A stretch of DNA of 56,714 nucleotides from Luteitalea sp. (GTDB lineage Bacteria > Acidobacteriota > Vicinamibacteria > Vicinamibacterales > Vicinamibacteraceae), in NCBI GenBank assembly GCA_009377605.1, contig WHTT01000007.1, positions 1 to 56,714 on the forward strand, in the 5' to 3' direction. Numbering within the stretch: the stretch's first letter is position 1; each line of letters begins with the position of its first letter. Both the position numbers and the translations under genes were made by a program. The notes beneath the pieces were generated by a model. That model had not been told where the DNA came from. It did not search any database and saw only the letters and a list, made by a program, of their open reading frames with translations. Positions 43,506-51,463 of this stretch are shown here, piece after piece.

Positions 43506-45367
43506 GCGATGACCCCACCGCCGGCGCGCTCTGCAATGTCGGTCCTCGGCGTAAAGGATGGCACGACGAGGCGGAGCGTCTCGAGAACGCCTGGCGTATC
43601 GTCCTCCAGGGCGAATCGCTCCAGCAGTGTGACTTCACCATTCAAGCGCGCTGACGCAACACCCGCGCCGCACCGGACGCGATGGATGCTATCGACCTCA
43701 CATGCTTCCGCGACCTCGTCAGGGCCGAGCAGCTCTTCCTCGAGCTTCTCACCGGGCCGAACCCCTGTGAACACGATCTGAATGTCCTCGTCGGGTACGA
43801 ACCCGGCGAGCCGAATGAGATCGCGCGCCATGTCTGCCACCCTGATCTGATCGCCCATGTCCAACACGTAAATCGAGCCGGCCTCCAGCGCGGCAGCGTG
43901 AAGGACAAGCTGTACGGCCTCCGGAATGAGCATGAAGTAGCGCCGCATGTCAGGATGCGTCACGGTCACCGGACCACCAGCCTTGATCTGTGCCAAGAAG
44001 TGGGGCACCACGCTGCCGTTGCTGGCTAGAACGTTGCCGAAGCGAACGGTGACGAAACGTTTCGTGGTACCGGCTTGCGCGGATTGAACAATCAGCTCAG
44101 CCACGCGCTTGGTGGCGCCCATCACGCTGCTGGGGTTGACCGCCTTGTCGGTCGAGATCAACACGAAGCGGTCTACACCCCAACGCACGGCGCTTTCCAC
44201 CACCAAGCGGGTGCCACGCACATTGTTCTTGACGGCCTCACACGGGTTATCTTCCATCAGCGGTACGTGCTTGTGCGCCGCTGCGTGGAACACAATCTGG
44301 GGCCGGTGCTCCGCGAACACGTGCGCCAGCCGGTGTGCGTCGGTGATGTCTGCGATCGCCGGGGTCAGCTGTAGAGACGGTCCGGACCCAATGAGCTCAC
44401 CGTGGATTGCGTGGAGGCTGTTCTCGTAACGGTCGAGCAGGACGAGCTGCGCCGGTCGGGCCGCCACGATCTGGCGGCACAGCTCCGAGCCTATGGAGCC
44501 ACCGGCCCCGGTGACCAGGACGCGCTTGGCGTGCAAGAGGTGTTGCACACGCTGGGTATCCAGATCCACGGCCGCACGCGAGAGCAGATCTTCGACCACC
44601 AGACTGCGGATATGACTCACTTGGACGCGCCCGTCGACGATGTCGCGCATGCGGGGGAGTGTTTTGATGGGCAGCTTGAACGGCTCGAGCGCTCGCACGA
44701 TAGTGCGAATCGTGCGTGGATCGGCGCGTGGAATCGCGATCACGACCTCATGGGGACGAGCGGCGGCAATAATCTCGTCGAGATCGTCACGGCCGCCCAG
44801 CACGGGGATGCCGTGGATACTCTCTCCACGCTTGCCCGGATCATCATCCGCAAATGCGACAGGCTCGCATGGGTAGGCTGGATCATGCCGCATGTCTCGG
44901 ACGAGCAGCTCACCGGCATCACCTGCGCCATAAATCAGCACGCGATGTTCCTTCGGTGTGTGTTGAAGCTCCCGATAGATCCGACGGCTGAGGCGCATGC
45001 CGGTCATCATGCAGATGAGCAGCAGCATGTCGAGCACGAAGACGGACCGGGGATACGCCGTGACCTCCATCACTTGGTGCAGCAGGAGATAGAAGAGCAC
45101 GCTACTCGATCCAACAGCGAGAATGATATTCCGCAGATCCCATAGGCTCGTATATCGCCAGAGCCCCTCGAACATGCGCATCGGCACGAAGACGAACGCG
45201 CGAATCGCGATCAAGTAGGGGAGAAAGCGAATCCAGTTGGTGTAGTGCGCCTCGGGAATCGCGCCGTCGAACCTCAGCCAGAATGCGGCGTAGTTGGCGA
45301 ACACGATCGCGGAGAGGTGCAACAGGACCGACAACGGCCGGTGTATCGCGCGTACGAAGGCTCGCAT
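43502..45367 (-). CDS. membrane-bound UDP-sugar 4,6-dehydratase (PglF/WbpM/CapD type)
   Basis: Start set at ATG 45367 because the longer form (45418) begins inside a REP palindrome. Four N-terminal membrane helices (LLHLSAIVFANYAAFWLRFD; YLIAIRAFVFVPMRMFEGLW) and a CoA-binding-like domain (VLIYGAGDAGELLVRDMRHD) precede the SDR domain VLVTGAGGSIGSELCRQIVA. The catalytic MxxxK variant is in ISTDKAVNPSSVMGATKRVA. These enzymes convert UDP-GlcNAc to the 4-keto-6-deoxy sugar, the first step to bacillosamine-type or FucNAc-type sugars. The product feeds the neighbouring aminotransferase. Confidence 0.9.
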   Translation of the reverse strand: MRAFVRAIHRPLSVLLHLSAIVFANYAAFWLRFDGAIPEAHYTNWIRFLPYLIAIRAFVFVPMRMFEGLWRYTSLWDLRNIILAVGSSSVLFYLLLHQVMEVTAYPRSVFVLDMLLLICMMTGMRLSRRIYRELQHTPKEHRVLIYGAGDAGELLVRDMRHDPAYPCEPVAFADDDPGKRGESIHGIPVLGGRDDLDEIIAAARPHEVVIAIPRADPRTIRTIVRALEPFKLPIKTLPRMRDIVDGRVQVSHIRSLVVEDLLSRAAVDLDTQRVQHLLHAKRVLVTGAGGSIGSELCRQIVAARPAQLVLLDRYENSLHAIHGELIGSGPSLQLTPAIADITDAHRLAHVFAEHRPQIVFHAAAHKHVPLMEDNPCEAVKNNVRGTRLVVESAVRWGVDRFVLISTDKAVNPSSVMGATKRVAELIVQSAQAGTTKRFVTVRFGNVLASNGSVVPHFLAQIKAGGPVTVTHPDMRRYFMLIPEAVQLVLHAAALEAGSIYVLDMGDQIRVADMARDLIRLAGFVPDEDIQIVFTGVRPGEKLEEELLGPDEVAEACEVDSIHRVRCGAGVASARLNGEVTLLERFALEDDTPGVLETLRLVVPSFTPRTDIAERAGGGVIA

Positions 45368-45402
45368 GGGCAGGAGGAGCTGATGACGTCGAACGATGCC
45401 GT

Positions 45403-45453
45403 CGGGACACCTCGGCAAGGCGCCGACCGGCGCCTCGGTGAGGCGTCCCTACG
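45403..45453. repeat. REP-like palindrome, copy 4 (divergent)
   Basis: Inner palindrome AGGCGCCG-N2-CGGCGCCT with outer imperfect arms GGGACACCTC / GAGGCGTCCC; the arm GGGACGCCTC recurs in copy 1. It overlaps the stop codon of the aminotransferase gene and is the one intergenic insert in this part of the operon. Confidence 0.6.
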
Positions 45454-46639
45454 TGGTGCTGGCGGACAGGTGGTGTCCTAGGGCCTGACACACTTCATCG
45501 ACCTGTTGTTCCGTCATGACACTCGAAAACGGCAGCGCCAATGACCGTTTGCCAAGGTCTTCGGTGATTGGGTACTGTCCTTCCCGGTAACCAAAGGATT
45601 CCCGGTAGAACGGCTGAAGGTGAATAGGGGAGAAGTACGGCCGTGCAGGAATGCCGTCGCGTTCGAGGTCAAGGATGAGCTGATCTCGATCGACCGTGGT
45701 GGGGACGCGAACGACATAGACGAACCACGACATACGCGTGGTCGTCGAGACGGGCGCCGGTAGCTCGAGGAGCGGGTGTTCGCCAAGACGGTCGCTGTAC
45801 CACTTGGCGACCCTTGCCCGCTTCTCCAAGAGCTCGTCGAGGCGATGCAGCTGCGCGACACCGAGCGCCGCGCTCATCTCGTCCAGGCGGTAGTTGAATC
45901 CGAGCCGCGAATGGGTGAGCCAGCCATCGAACACGTCGCGACCCTGATTGCGGAGTGAGGCAAAGAGTGGTCCCCACTCAGCGTGTCGCGTGACGATCAT
46001 GCCGCCTTCACCAGTCGTCATTTGCTTGTTGGGATAGAAGGCAAAGACCCCGGCGTCGCCTAGGCTGCCCACCTTGCGCCCCTTGTATTCGGCGCCAATG
46101 GCTTCGCACGCGTCCTCGATGACGCGTAGACCGACGTGCTGCGCCGTCTGGAGTAAGGGGTCCATGTCGGCCGGCTGGCCGAAGGCGTGGACAGGCAGCA
46201 ACACCCTGACGTGGCCGCGTGGACGGGCGCTACCCCGCATCGACGGGGGGAGCCAGTGGTCCCCCGCGCGTCCGCCGCCCACCAGATCACTGACAGCCTG
46301 GGCGACGAGCTGCGCGTCGATATTACCAGTCCGCGCATCGACGTCCACGAACACGGGAATCGCACGCTCGTACAGAGCGACATTTGCGGACGCGACGAAG
46401 GAGAACGGTGAGGTGATGACAATGTCGCCATCTCGAACGTCCGCGGCAAGCATGCACAAGTGGAGCCCAGCCGTGCCACTCGCGACGCCGACTGCCCGGC
46501 GGACACCGACCAGGGCCGCCACTGCCTCCTCGAACCCACGAATTCGGGGACCAATGCTGAGATGCGTTCCTCGGAGCACGTCGAGGACTGCATCGATCTC
46601 AGCCTGCGTGATGTCCGGCGAGGACATGGAGATTCGCAT
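45449..46639 (-). CDS. DegT/DnrJ/EryC1 sugar aminotransferase
   Basis: 396 residues. ISMSSPDITQAEIDAVLDVL starts the family pattern; GVASGTAGLHLCMLAA holds the phosphate loop, VIEDACEAIGAEYKG the cofactor Asp, and FYPNKQMTTGEGG the PLP lysine (K205). RNQGRDVFDGWLTHSRLGFN and YRLDEMSAALGVAQL are further hallmarks. With the dehydratase next door it should aminate the 4-keto sugar (a PglE-like step). Start at 46639, 15 bp after the upstream stop. Confidence 0.9.
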   Translation of the reverse strand: MRISMSSPDITQAEIDAVLDVLRGTHLSIGPRIRGFEEAVAALVGVRRAVGVASGTAGLHLCMLAADVRDGDIVITSPFSFVASANVALYERAIPVFVDVDARTGNIDAQLVAQAVSDLVGGGRAGDHWLPPSMRGSARPRGHVRVLLPVHAFGQPADMDPLLQTAQHVGLRVIEDACEAIGAEYKGRKVGSLGDAGVFAFYPNKQMTTGEGGMIVTRHAEWGPLFASLRNQGRDVFDGWLTHSRLGFNYRLDEMSAALGVAQLHRLDELLEKRARVAKWYSDRLGEHPLLELPAPVSTTTRMSWFVYVVRVPTTVDRDQLILDLERDGIPARPYFSPIHLQPFYRESFGYREGQYPITEDLGKRSLALPFSSVMTEQQVDEVCQALGHHLSASTT

Positions 46640-46654
46640 TACTTCTGGGTACGC

Positions 46655-47704
46655 CTAAAGGCCTGCGCTACGCACGATCTGATCGTGGCTCGGTTGATCG
46701 GCTCGGCGAGAAGCGAGCCGATCGTACGCCCCACAGATTCGGCGCTCTTCCTCGCGGCTCAGCAATGCCTCGTTCGTGCACTGAAAGGACGGGGGCCCGT
46801 CGTAATTCCCTCTTAACTCGAAGCCAAGTGCCTCGAATGACGCTTGAAGCCGCGACCATACTTCGCCGGGATGTTGACAAAACGCCTCGTAGTCGACCTG
46901 TATAGCTCTTTGCGTCGGTAGAAGGGCGAGCTCCTGTGAAATCGATTCGTTCGTGAAGAGCACCTGACCCGCGACCTGCGTGTAGGGATCTTCGTGCTGC
47001 AGCCACTCGAATTCCGGGGGACGAACGGAAAACCACGCCGTCTTTGTCCCGTAGACCCTCTCGCGGGCATTCAAAAGGGACCGTATGTTGTGGAAGGGCT
47101 CGCGTCGCGTGTGGATGAAAATTGCCAGGGGCAACCACTCCGCCAGCTGTACGAGATTGTATTGCAGCAGAATCCCCTTGGCTGCCACCGGCTTGTCGAA
47201 GACCGCTTCGATCGACGCCCAGCCTGCGGCGAAACCTGCGGCATCCGACGCCTCCAGCTCTGCATCGGTCAATTTCCTCGCTTGATCAATGGGAAAGAAA
47301 CGGCGCCAATAGTACGAGAACTCGTGCGGCTGCAGCATGCCCCGTGTCTTGCCCACGTCGGAGACCCACTCACAATCTTCCCGGCCGGCGGCAAGCAGCT
47401 CGTCGCGATAGTCCATTGCCGGATCGGTGAGGAGCTGTTGGATCCGACTGCCCATGTATGGCGCGCCGAAGAATCGAGCGAGCAGGTTACTCGGGTAGGC
47501 AAAGCGCTGTGACGCAGCGAGCCACTGCAACGCCAGCGTCGTTCCACTCCGAGGTGCGCCGACGATGAAGACCGTGGGCCGTTGAGGTGTGCGCGCCTGT
47601 TCGCGAACCGCCTCCATCTCGGCGTGCCCCAACAGCCGGTTGAGCGTGTGAAGCGTTTGTTCCTGCTGCGAGTGTGCAGCGAACTCGGTCGTTCGCTTGA
47701 CCAT
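46655..47704 (-). CDS. sulfotransferase-family protein (EPS, second)
   Basis: Start chosen at ATG 47704 (MVKRTTEFAAHSQQEQTLHT), 13 bp after the ATP-grasp stop; an upstream start at 47785 would overlap that gene. PTVFIVGAPRSGTTLALQWL is the PAPS 5'-phosphosulfate loop. ATFIHTRR-type block LAIFIHTRREPFHNIRSLLN is the 3'-phosphate site. It differs much from the sulfotransferase at 37327, so the two probably modify different positions or sugars. Cytoplasmic by sequence. Confidence 0.85.
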   Translation of the reverse strand: MVKRTTEFAAHSQQEQTLHTLNRLLGHAEMEAVREQARTPQRPTVFIVGAPRSGTTLALQWLAASQRFAYPSNLLARFFGAPYMGSRIQQLLTDPAMDYRDELLAAGREDCEWVSDVGKTRGMLQPHEFSYYWRRFFPIDQARKLTDAELEASDAAGFAAGWASIEAVFDKPVAAKGILLQYNLVQLAEWLPLAIFIHTRREPFHNIRSLLNARERVYGTKTAWFSVRPPEFEWLQHEDPYTQVAGQVLFTNESISQELALLPTQRAIQVDYEAFCQHPGEVWSRLQASFEALGFELRGNYDGPPSFQCTNEALLSREEERRICGAYDRLASRRADQPSHDQIVRSAGL

Positions 47705-47717
47705 AGCCAACGCCTCG

Positions 47718-48710
47718 CTAAAGCTTTTCCACGCCTTCGTGGACCAATCGAAGCTCCTGCTCGAAGAACGGTTCCTGAGGGCCACCGATGATGTCCAGTC
47801 GCTTCATCATGACGACATTTGCGGCGAAGGACAGGTCCAGCTCCGGGCGCTTGCCCTTGACCAGGTCGATCAAGATGCGAGGAAAGTCGGCTCCCGCAAG
47901 ATGCGAGACGGGGTAACCGCCGCCGAACCTTGTATTGGCTTCGAGGACAACCAGTGACTCGTGTGTGCGGACCAGGTCGACGTCCATGGGGCCAGCCACA
48001 CGTAACAGGCGGGCCAATCGGATCCCGAAGTCCAGCACGTCCGGATCGCGGAATGTCTGAGCCGCCTCTGTCTCACCAAGGCGTGATTGCACCTTCCGCC
48101 ACGTGCACAGCGCCAAAGGAGAACCGTCGAGATCACCACAGACTTCGATGTCGAACTCCTCGCCGATCGCTTGCTCTTGAATGATCATGTCTGGCGCATA
48201 GTTGAAGAATGCCTCCAGCTCACGGTCATCTCGTGCGAGGGACGTCTGATAGCTTCCAGACCCGCATCGAGGTTTTACGAACAGCGGAAACCTGAAGTCT
48301 CGTGCTTCCGCAATGGTCAACGCCGTCCTCGGCGTGGCGATGCCATTGCTCGAGAGGAACTGGAAGGTCCGGTATTTGTCGTAGGTGATCTCTGCGACCT
48401 CCGCCGTTGGGATGAACGGCACGATGCGCAGAGCTTCCAGCTGCCCGCGAATCCGTGAGAGTCGATACACATCAGGGTCGGAGAACGAAAGGACGGCATC
48501 GACGTGCTCCTGCTCGCAGAGCTCGAGCATCGCCGGCAGATAGCGCTCATCGACGATGTCCGGCATCAAGAAGGCGGCATCGCAGGCGCGGAAGCCCGGT
48601 GTCCATCGCGTGTTCCCGGTTCCAATGATCCGATCGCCTGGGGCGAGGTGCCGCCGGAAGAAGTCCGCGATGTAGCCGCGCTTCCCGATACAGGAAAAGA
48701 GGAGGTTCAC
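47718..48710 (-). CDS. ATP-grasp ligase (CarB-like fold)
   Basis: 330 residues. MNLLFSCIGKRGYIADFFRR is an N-terminal Rossmann-like domain. PLFVKPRCGSGSYQT and MIIQEQAIGEEFDIEVCGDL are ATP-binding blocks, and MDVDLVRTHESLVVLEANTR then FGGGYPVSH form the Mg-binding end, as in carbamoyl-phosphate synthetase and D-Ala-D-Ala ligase-like enzymes. It would activate a carboxylate as acyl phosphate and join it to an amine. The 4-bp overlap with the PLP decarboxylase suggests the two act in sequence. Confidence 0.85.
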   Translation of the reverse strand: MNLLFSCIGKRGYIADFFRRHLAPGDRIIGTGNTRWTPGFRACDAAFLMPDIVDERYLPAMLELCEQEHVDAVLSFSDPDVYRLSRIRGQLEALRIVPFIPTAEVAEITYDKYRTFQFLSSNGIATPRTALTIAEARDFRFPLFVKPRCGSGSYQTSLARDDRELEAFFNYAPDMIIQEQAIGEEFDIEVCGDLDGSPLALCTWRKVQSRLGETEAAQTFRDPDVLDFGIRLARLLRVAGPMDVDLVRTHESLVVLEANTRFGGGYPVSHLAGADFPRILIDLVKGKRPELDLSFAANVVMMKRLDIIGGPQEPFFEQELRLVHEGVEKL

Positions 48711-49957
48711 GCGTCCACCGAATAGTTTGCGAGCAAGTCAGACAGCGTAGAGCCGCGACGGAGGAGGCGGACTTCGTCGCCACGAAGCTCCACGATAGCC
48801 GGAGTCCCTCGGATGAAAGGGGCATTCAAGACATTGCTATAGGCGCCGACGTTCTCAACGATCACCCAGTCGCCCTCGGCGATCGTCCCTGCGTAGCCCG
48901 TATGGAGGACGTCGATCTCCATGCAGGTATGCCCGACGACATCGACCATGCCCGCAACGCTTGCATCCGAGCTCGAGGATGCCGGCATGACAGTGATCGG
49001 AAGGTTGACACTGCCACGTAGAGGCTTGACGTTGAAGACCGAGCCGTCGACCACGGCGAGACTGCGGTCTTGCAGGCGCTTGACAGCCTGAACACGGGTG
49101 ACCAGGGTCATCGTGTCGGCGAGAACGCCCATGCCGGGCTCGAGAATGAGCATGGGGCCTTCAGCACCGTACGCCTCGGCCATTTGGCCGCCAACGGATG
49201 CCGCGTAGTCAGCAAAGCTGGACGGCGGTGTGGGGAACTGAGCGGCGAGCTCATGGCTCATTCGGCTGCTGAAGCCGCCACCGATATTCAGGAAGTCGAG
49301 GGGACGTCCTCCCAATACCGAGGCGTGCAAGTGAGCCATTTGCCGCATCCGGTCCTGATATCGCGGAGCGCTCCGATCTCCCGAATAGTGACAATGGAGA
49401 CCAACGATTTGCACATTTGGACACGCGTCCAGCGTCTTCACGACGGCCTGTCCGTCGGCAGCGTCCAGGTCCACGCCGAATCGTGAACGCGGTGTGAGCC
49501 GGCCGAGATTGCAGCGCACGCCCACCGAGAAATCGGTTCTGGCGTCTCTTGCGATCTCCGCTACGAGGCGTGCCTCGGCGAGCGAGTCGATGTTCACACG
49601 CGCGCCGGCGTGGAGCGCCAACTCCAAGTCTGGAGCGGTCTTCACGGGCCCATTGAAGATGATTTTGCTCCCTGGGATACCGAGGGCCATGGCGAGGTCG
49701 AGCTCTACCCGTGATACGACCTCCGAGTACGCCCCGAGGTCGTGTGCCAAGCGGATGAACGCCGGCAGATAGTTTGTCTTGTACGAGTAGCCGACGGAGG
49801 TCCTCGGGTAGTAGCTCCGGAATGATGCGAGAAGCGCAGACATATTCGCGCGAAGGCGCCCCGTATCTGCGACGTAGAACGGCGAACCATGGCTCGCCGC
49901 GACCATGGCCAGCACAGTCGCGTCAGGTTGCACGGCAGCGGCCGGCGCGTTAGCCAA
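48707..49957 (-). CDS. fold-III PLP-dependent decarboxylase (DAP/ornithine type)
   Basis: GYSYKTNYLPAFIRLAHDLG carries the PLP lysine; YSEVVSRVELDLAMALGIPG, LHCHYSGDRSAP, LDFLNIGGGFSS (Gly loop for phosphate) and LILEPGMGVLADT follow. HTCMEIDVLHTGYAGTIAEG is the C-terminal block with the active-site Cys of the partner subunit, and VENVGAYSNVLN holds the Tyr. It decarboxylates an amino acid such as diaminopimelate, lysine or ornithine. The start is uncertain: TTG 49957 has AAAGGTGG ahead and just overlaps the upstream stop; ATG 50005 would overlap by 56 bp; ATG 49909 is shorter. Confidence 0.85.
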   Translation of the reverse strand: MANAPAAAVQPDATVLAMVAASHGSPFYVADTGRLRANMSALLASFRSYYPRTSVGYSYKTNYLPAFIRLAHDLGAYSEVVSRVELDLAMALGIPGSKIIFNGPVKTAPDLELALHAGARVNIDSLAEARLVAEIARDARTDFSVGVRCNLGRLTPRSRFGVDLDAADGQAVVKTLDACPNVQIVGLHCHYSGDRSAPRYQDRMRQMAHLHASVLGGRPLDFLNIGGGFSSRMSHELAAQFPTPPSSFADYAASVGGQMAEAYGAEGPMLILEPGMGVLADTMTLVTRVQAVKRLQDRSLAVVDGSVFNVKPLRGSVNLPITVMPASSSSDASVAGMVDVVGHTCMEIDVLHTGYAGTIAEGDWVIVENVGAYSNVLNAPFIRGTPAIVELRGDEVRLLRRGSTLSDLLANYSVDA

Positions 49958-50573
49958 GGTCCACCTTTCTCGGATCGCCTCGCTCGATGAGGGTGCTACT
50001 GTCAAGCACGGTTGTCAGCGTTCGAGCGAGGATGCCGAGATCCATGGCGAGACTGTAGTGACGCACATAGTGGACGTCCAGCTCGACGCGTTGCGACCAG
50101 GTGAGGCTGTGTCGCCCACGCACCTGGGCGAGGCCGGTGATCCCTGGTCGCATCTCGAAACGCTGCTGCTGAGAGGGATTCATCCGCGCCGCATAATCAA
50201 GGGGCACTGGGCGCGGTCCCACCAGTGTCATCTCGCCTTTCAAGACGTTGATGAGCTGCGGGAGCTCGTCGAGGCTCCAACGGCGAAGGAACCTACCGAT
50301 ACGCGTGACGCGTGGCTTGACGGGCCGCCCGTCGTTATCCAAATACGCATCGGCGTCCGGAATCATTGATCGGAACTTGTACACGCGGAAGGGGCGACCC
50401 CCAGCGCCAGCGCGTTCGGCGACAAACAACACAGGGCCCCGATCCTCCGTCTTGATGAGGACTGCAATGACCGCGAAGAGTGGCGAGAGCGGGATCAACG
50501 CGATCAGGGCGAGTACTCGATCGAAGCCGTGCTTGACGACGAGTTGAGCGCCGCGTGAGCGGGATTCCCTCAT
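49950..50573 (-). CDS. initiating sugar transferase (PglC/WcaJ C-terminal type)
   Basis: ATG at 50573 overlaps the methyltransferase stop (ATGA). VVKHGFDRVLALIALIPLSP is the membrane segment; GRPFRVYKFRSM, RRWSLDELPQLINVLKGEMT, LVGPRPVPL and RPGITGLAQVRGRHSLTW are the phosphoglycosyl-transferase motifs, with the catalytic Asp-Glu in LDELP. It moves a sugar-1-phosphate from UDP to undecaprenyl phosphate, starting the repeat unit. The short form without the WcaJ N-terminal domain resembles PglC, which uses UDP-diacetyl-bacillosamine. Confidence 0.9.
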   Translation of the reverse strand: MRESRSRGAQLVVKHGFDRVLALIALIPLSPLFAVIAVLIKTEDRGPVLFVAERAGAGGRPFRVYKFRSMIPDADAYLDNDGRPVKPRVTRIGRFLRRWSLDELPQLINVLKGEMTLVGPRPVPLDYAARMNPSQQQRFEMRPGITGLAQVRGRHSLTWSQRVELDVHYVRHYSLAMDLGILARTLTTVLDSSTLIERGDPRKVDLG

Positions 50574-51463
50574 CGTTCCTCGACGAGCCTTGCCAAGTTG
50601 CGTTCCTCCCACTGCCCGTCCAGCCGGACCGTGTACGTCGAGCCTGCGCGGACCAGTTGCGGATTCACGATCCAGGAGACAGACTCGTTCGAGAAGATGA
50701 GTTGCTCATCGAACCAGAGCTCCTGAGTCCAGACAATCGTGTTGAACATACCCGGCGCGCCGCTCTGGATCTCGAGCCCACTGACCGATGGAGCGCCGGC
50801 TTTCCCGTAATCGATGTCAGCGACTGGCTCGGGATCCGACAAGAGCCGCGCCTGGCTCAGGTCGAGTCGACCGTCTCGGTCGCGCACGGGAAACTGCGGT
50901 TTCCATGGCTCTGCGGTGACGGCTTCGCACAACCCCTGAAATCTGAGGTCGTACCGCCCCTCCAGGTCCGCAATGTCGGCTCGAAGGCGCGCTTGTCGAG
51001 TCTTGTGATCCTGTTGGGGCCACTCACACGCACGCGCGTAGTAGCGCACACGATTCGGCACGACACAGCCGCCGTTCGCCAGGAACCTCTCTTTGAGTCG
51101 GAACACCAGCTTGGTCTGGCGGTCATCCCGGCGCGGATCGTTCAAGTAGACCATGGCCAGAATCACATCGAAGGTATTGCGCTCTGCCGGCAGATCGAAG
51201 TCCCAGAGATCCGCCTCCACGAACTGGAGACGCGACGCCATGCCGTTCTCCGAAGCCAATCTCCGGGCGAGTGCGAGCGTGTCCACATCGACACCAACGA
51301 CACGGTCTGCACCCGCATCGATGGCCCACATGGCCAGTAGGCCTACTCCGCAGCCAGCATCTAGCACCTTCGCCCCAGGACGTATGGTGTCTCGAATGAT
51401 CGATCGGAGCGTGAGCGCTCGCTCATAGTGGAGGAGCAAGTTCAGGTGTTGATACGGCGTCAT
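50570..51463 (-). CDS. PRMT-like class I methyltransferase in the EPS locus
   Basis: Start at ATG 51463 (MTPYQHLNLLLHYERALTLR), overlapping the upstream GT by 41 bp; an alternative start is 51583. The N-terminal helix followed by IRPGAKVLDAGCGVGLLAMW, then AIDAGADRVVGVDVDTLALA is much like protein arginine methyltransferases, as is ILAMVYLND in place of the double-E loop. The C-terminal half (FQGLCEAVTAEPWKPQFPVR; VWTQELWFDEQLIFSNESVS) is a beta-barrel-like extension as in PRMTs. The acceptor may be a nitrogen of a sugar or a protein; unknown. Confidence 0.75.
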   Translation of the reverse strand: MTPYQHLNLLLHYERALTLRSIIRDTIRPGAKVLDAGCGVGLLAMWAIDAGADRVVGVDVDTLALARRLASENGMASRLQFVEADLWDFDLPAERNTFDVILAMVYLNDPRRDDRQTKLVFRLKERFLANGGCVVPNRVRYYARACEWPQQDHKTRQARLRADIADLEGRYDLRFQGLCEAVTAEPWKPQFPVRDRDGRLDLSQARLLSDPEPVADIDYGKAGAPSVSGLEIQSGAPGMFNTIVWTQELWFDEQLIFSNESVSWIVNPQLVRAGSTYTVRLDGQWEERNLARLVEER

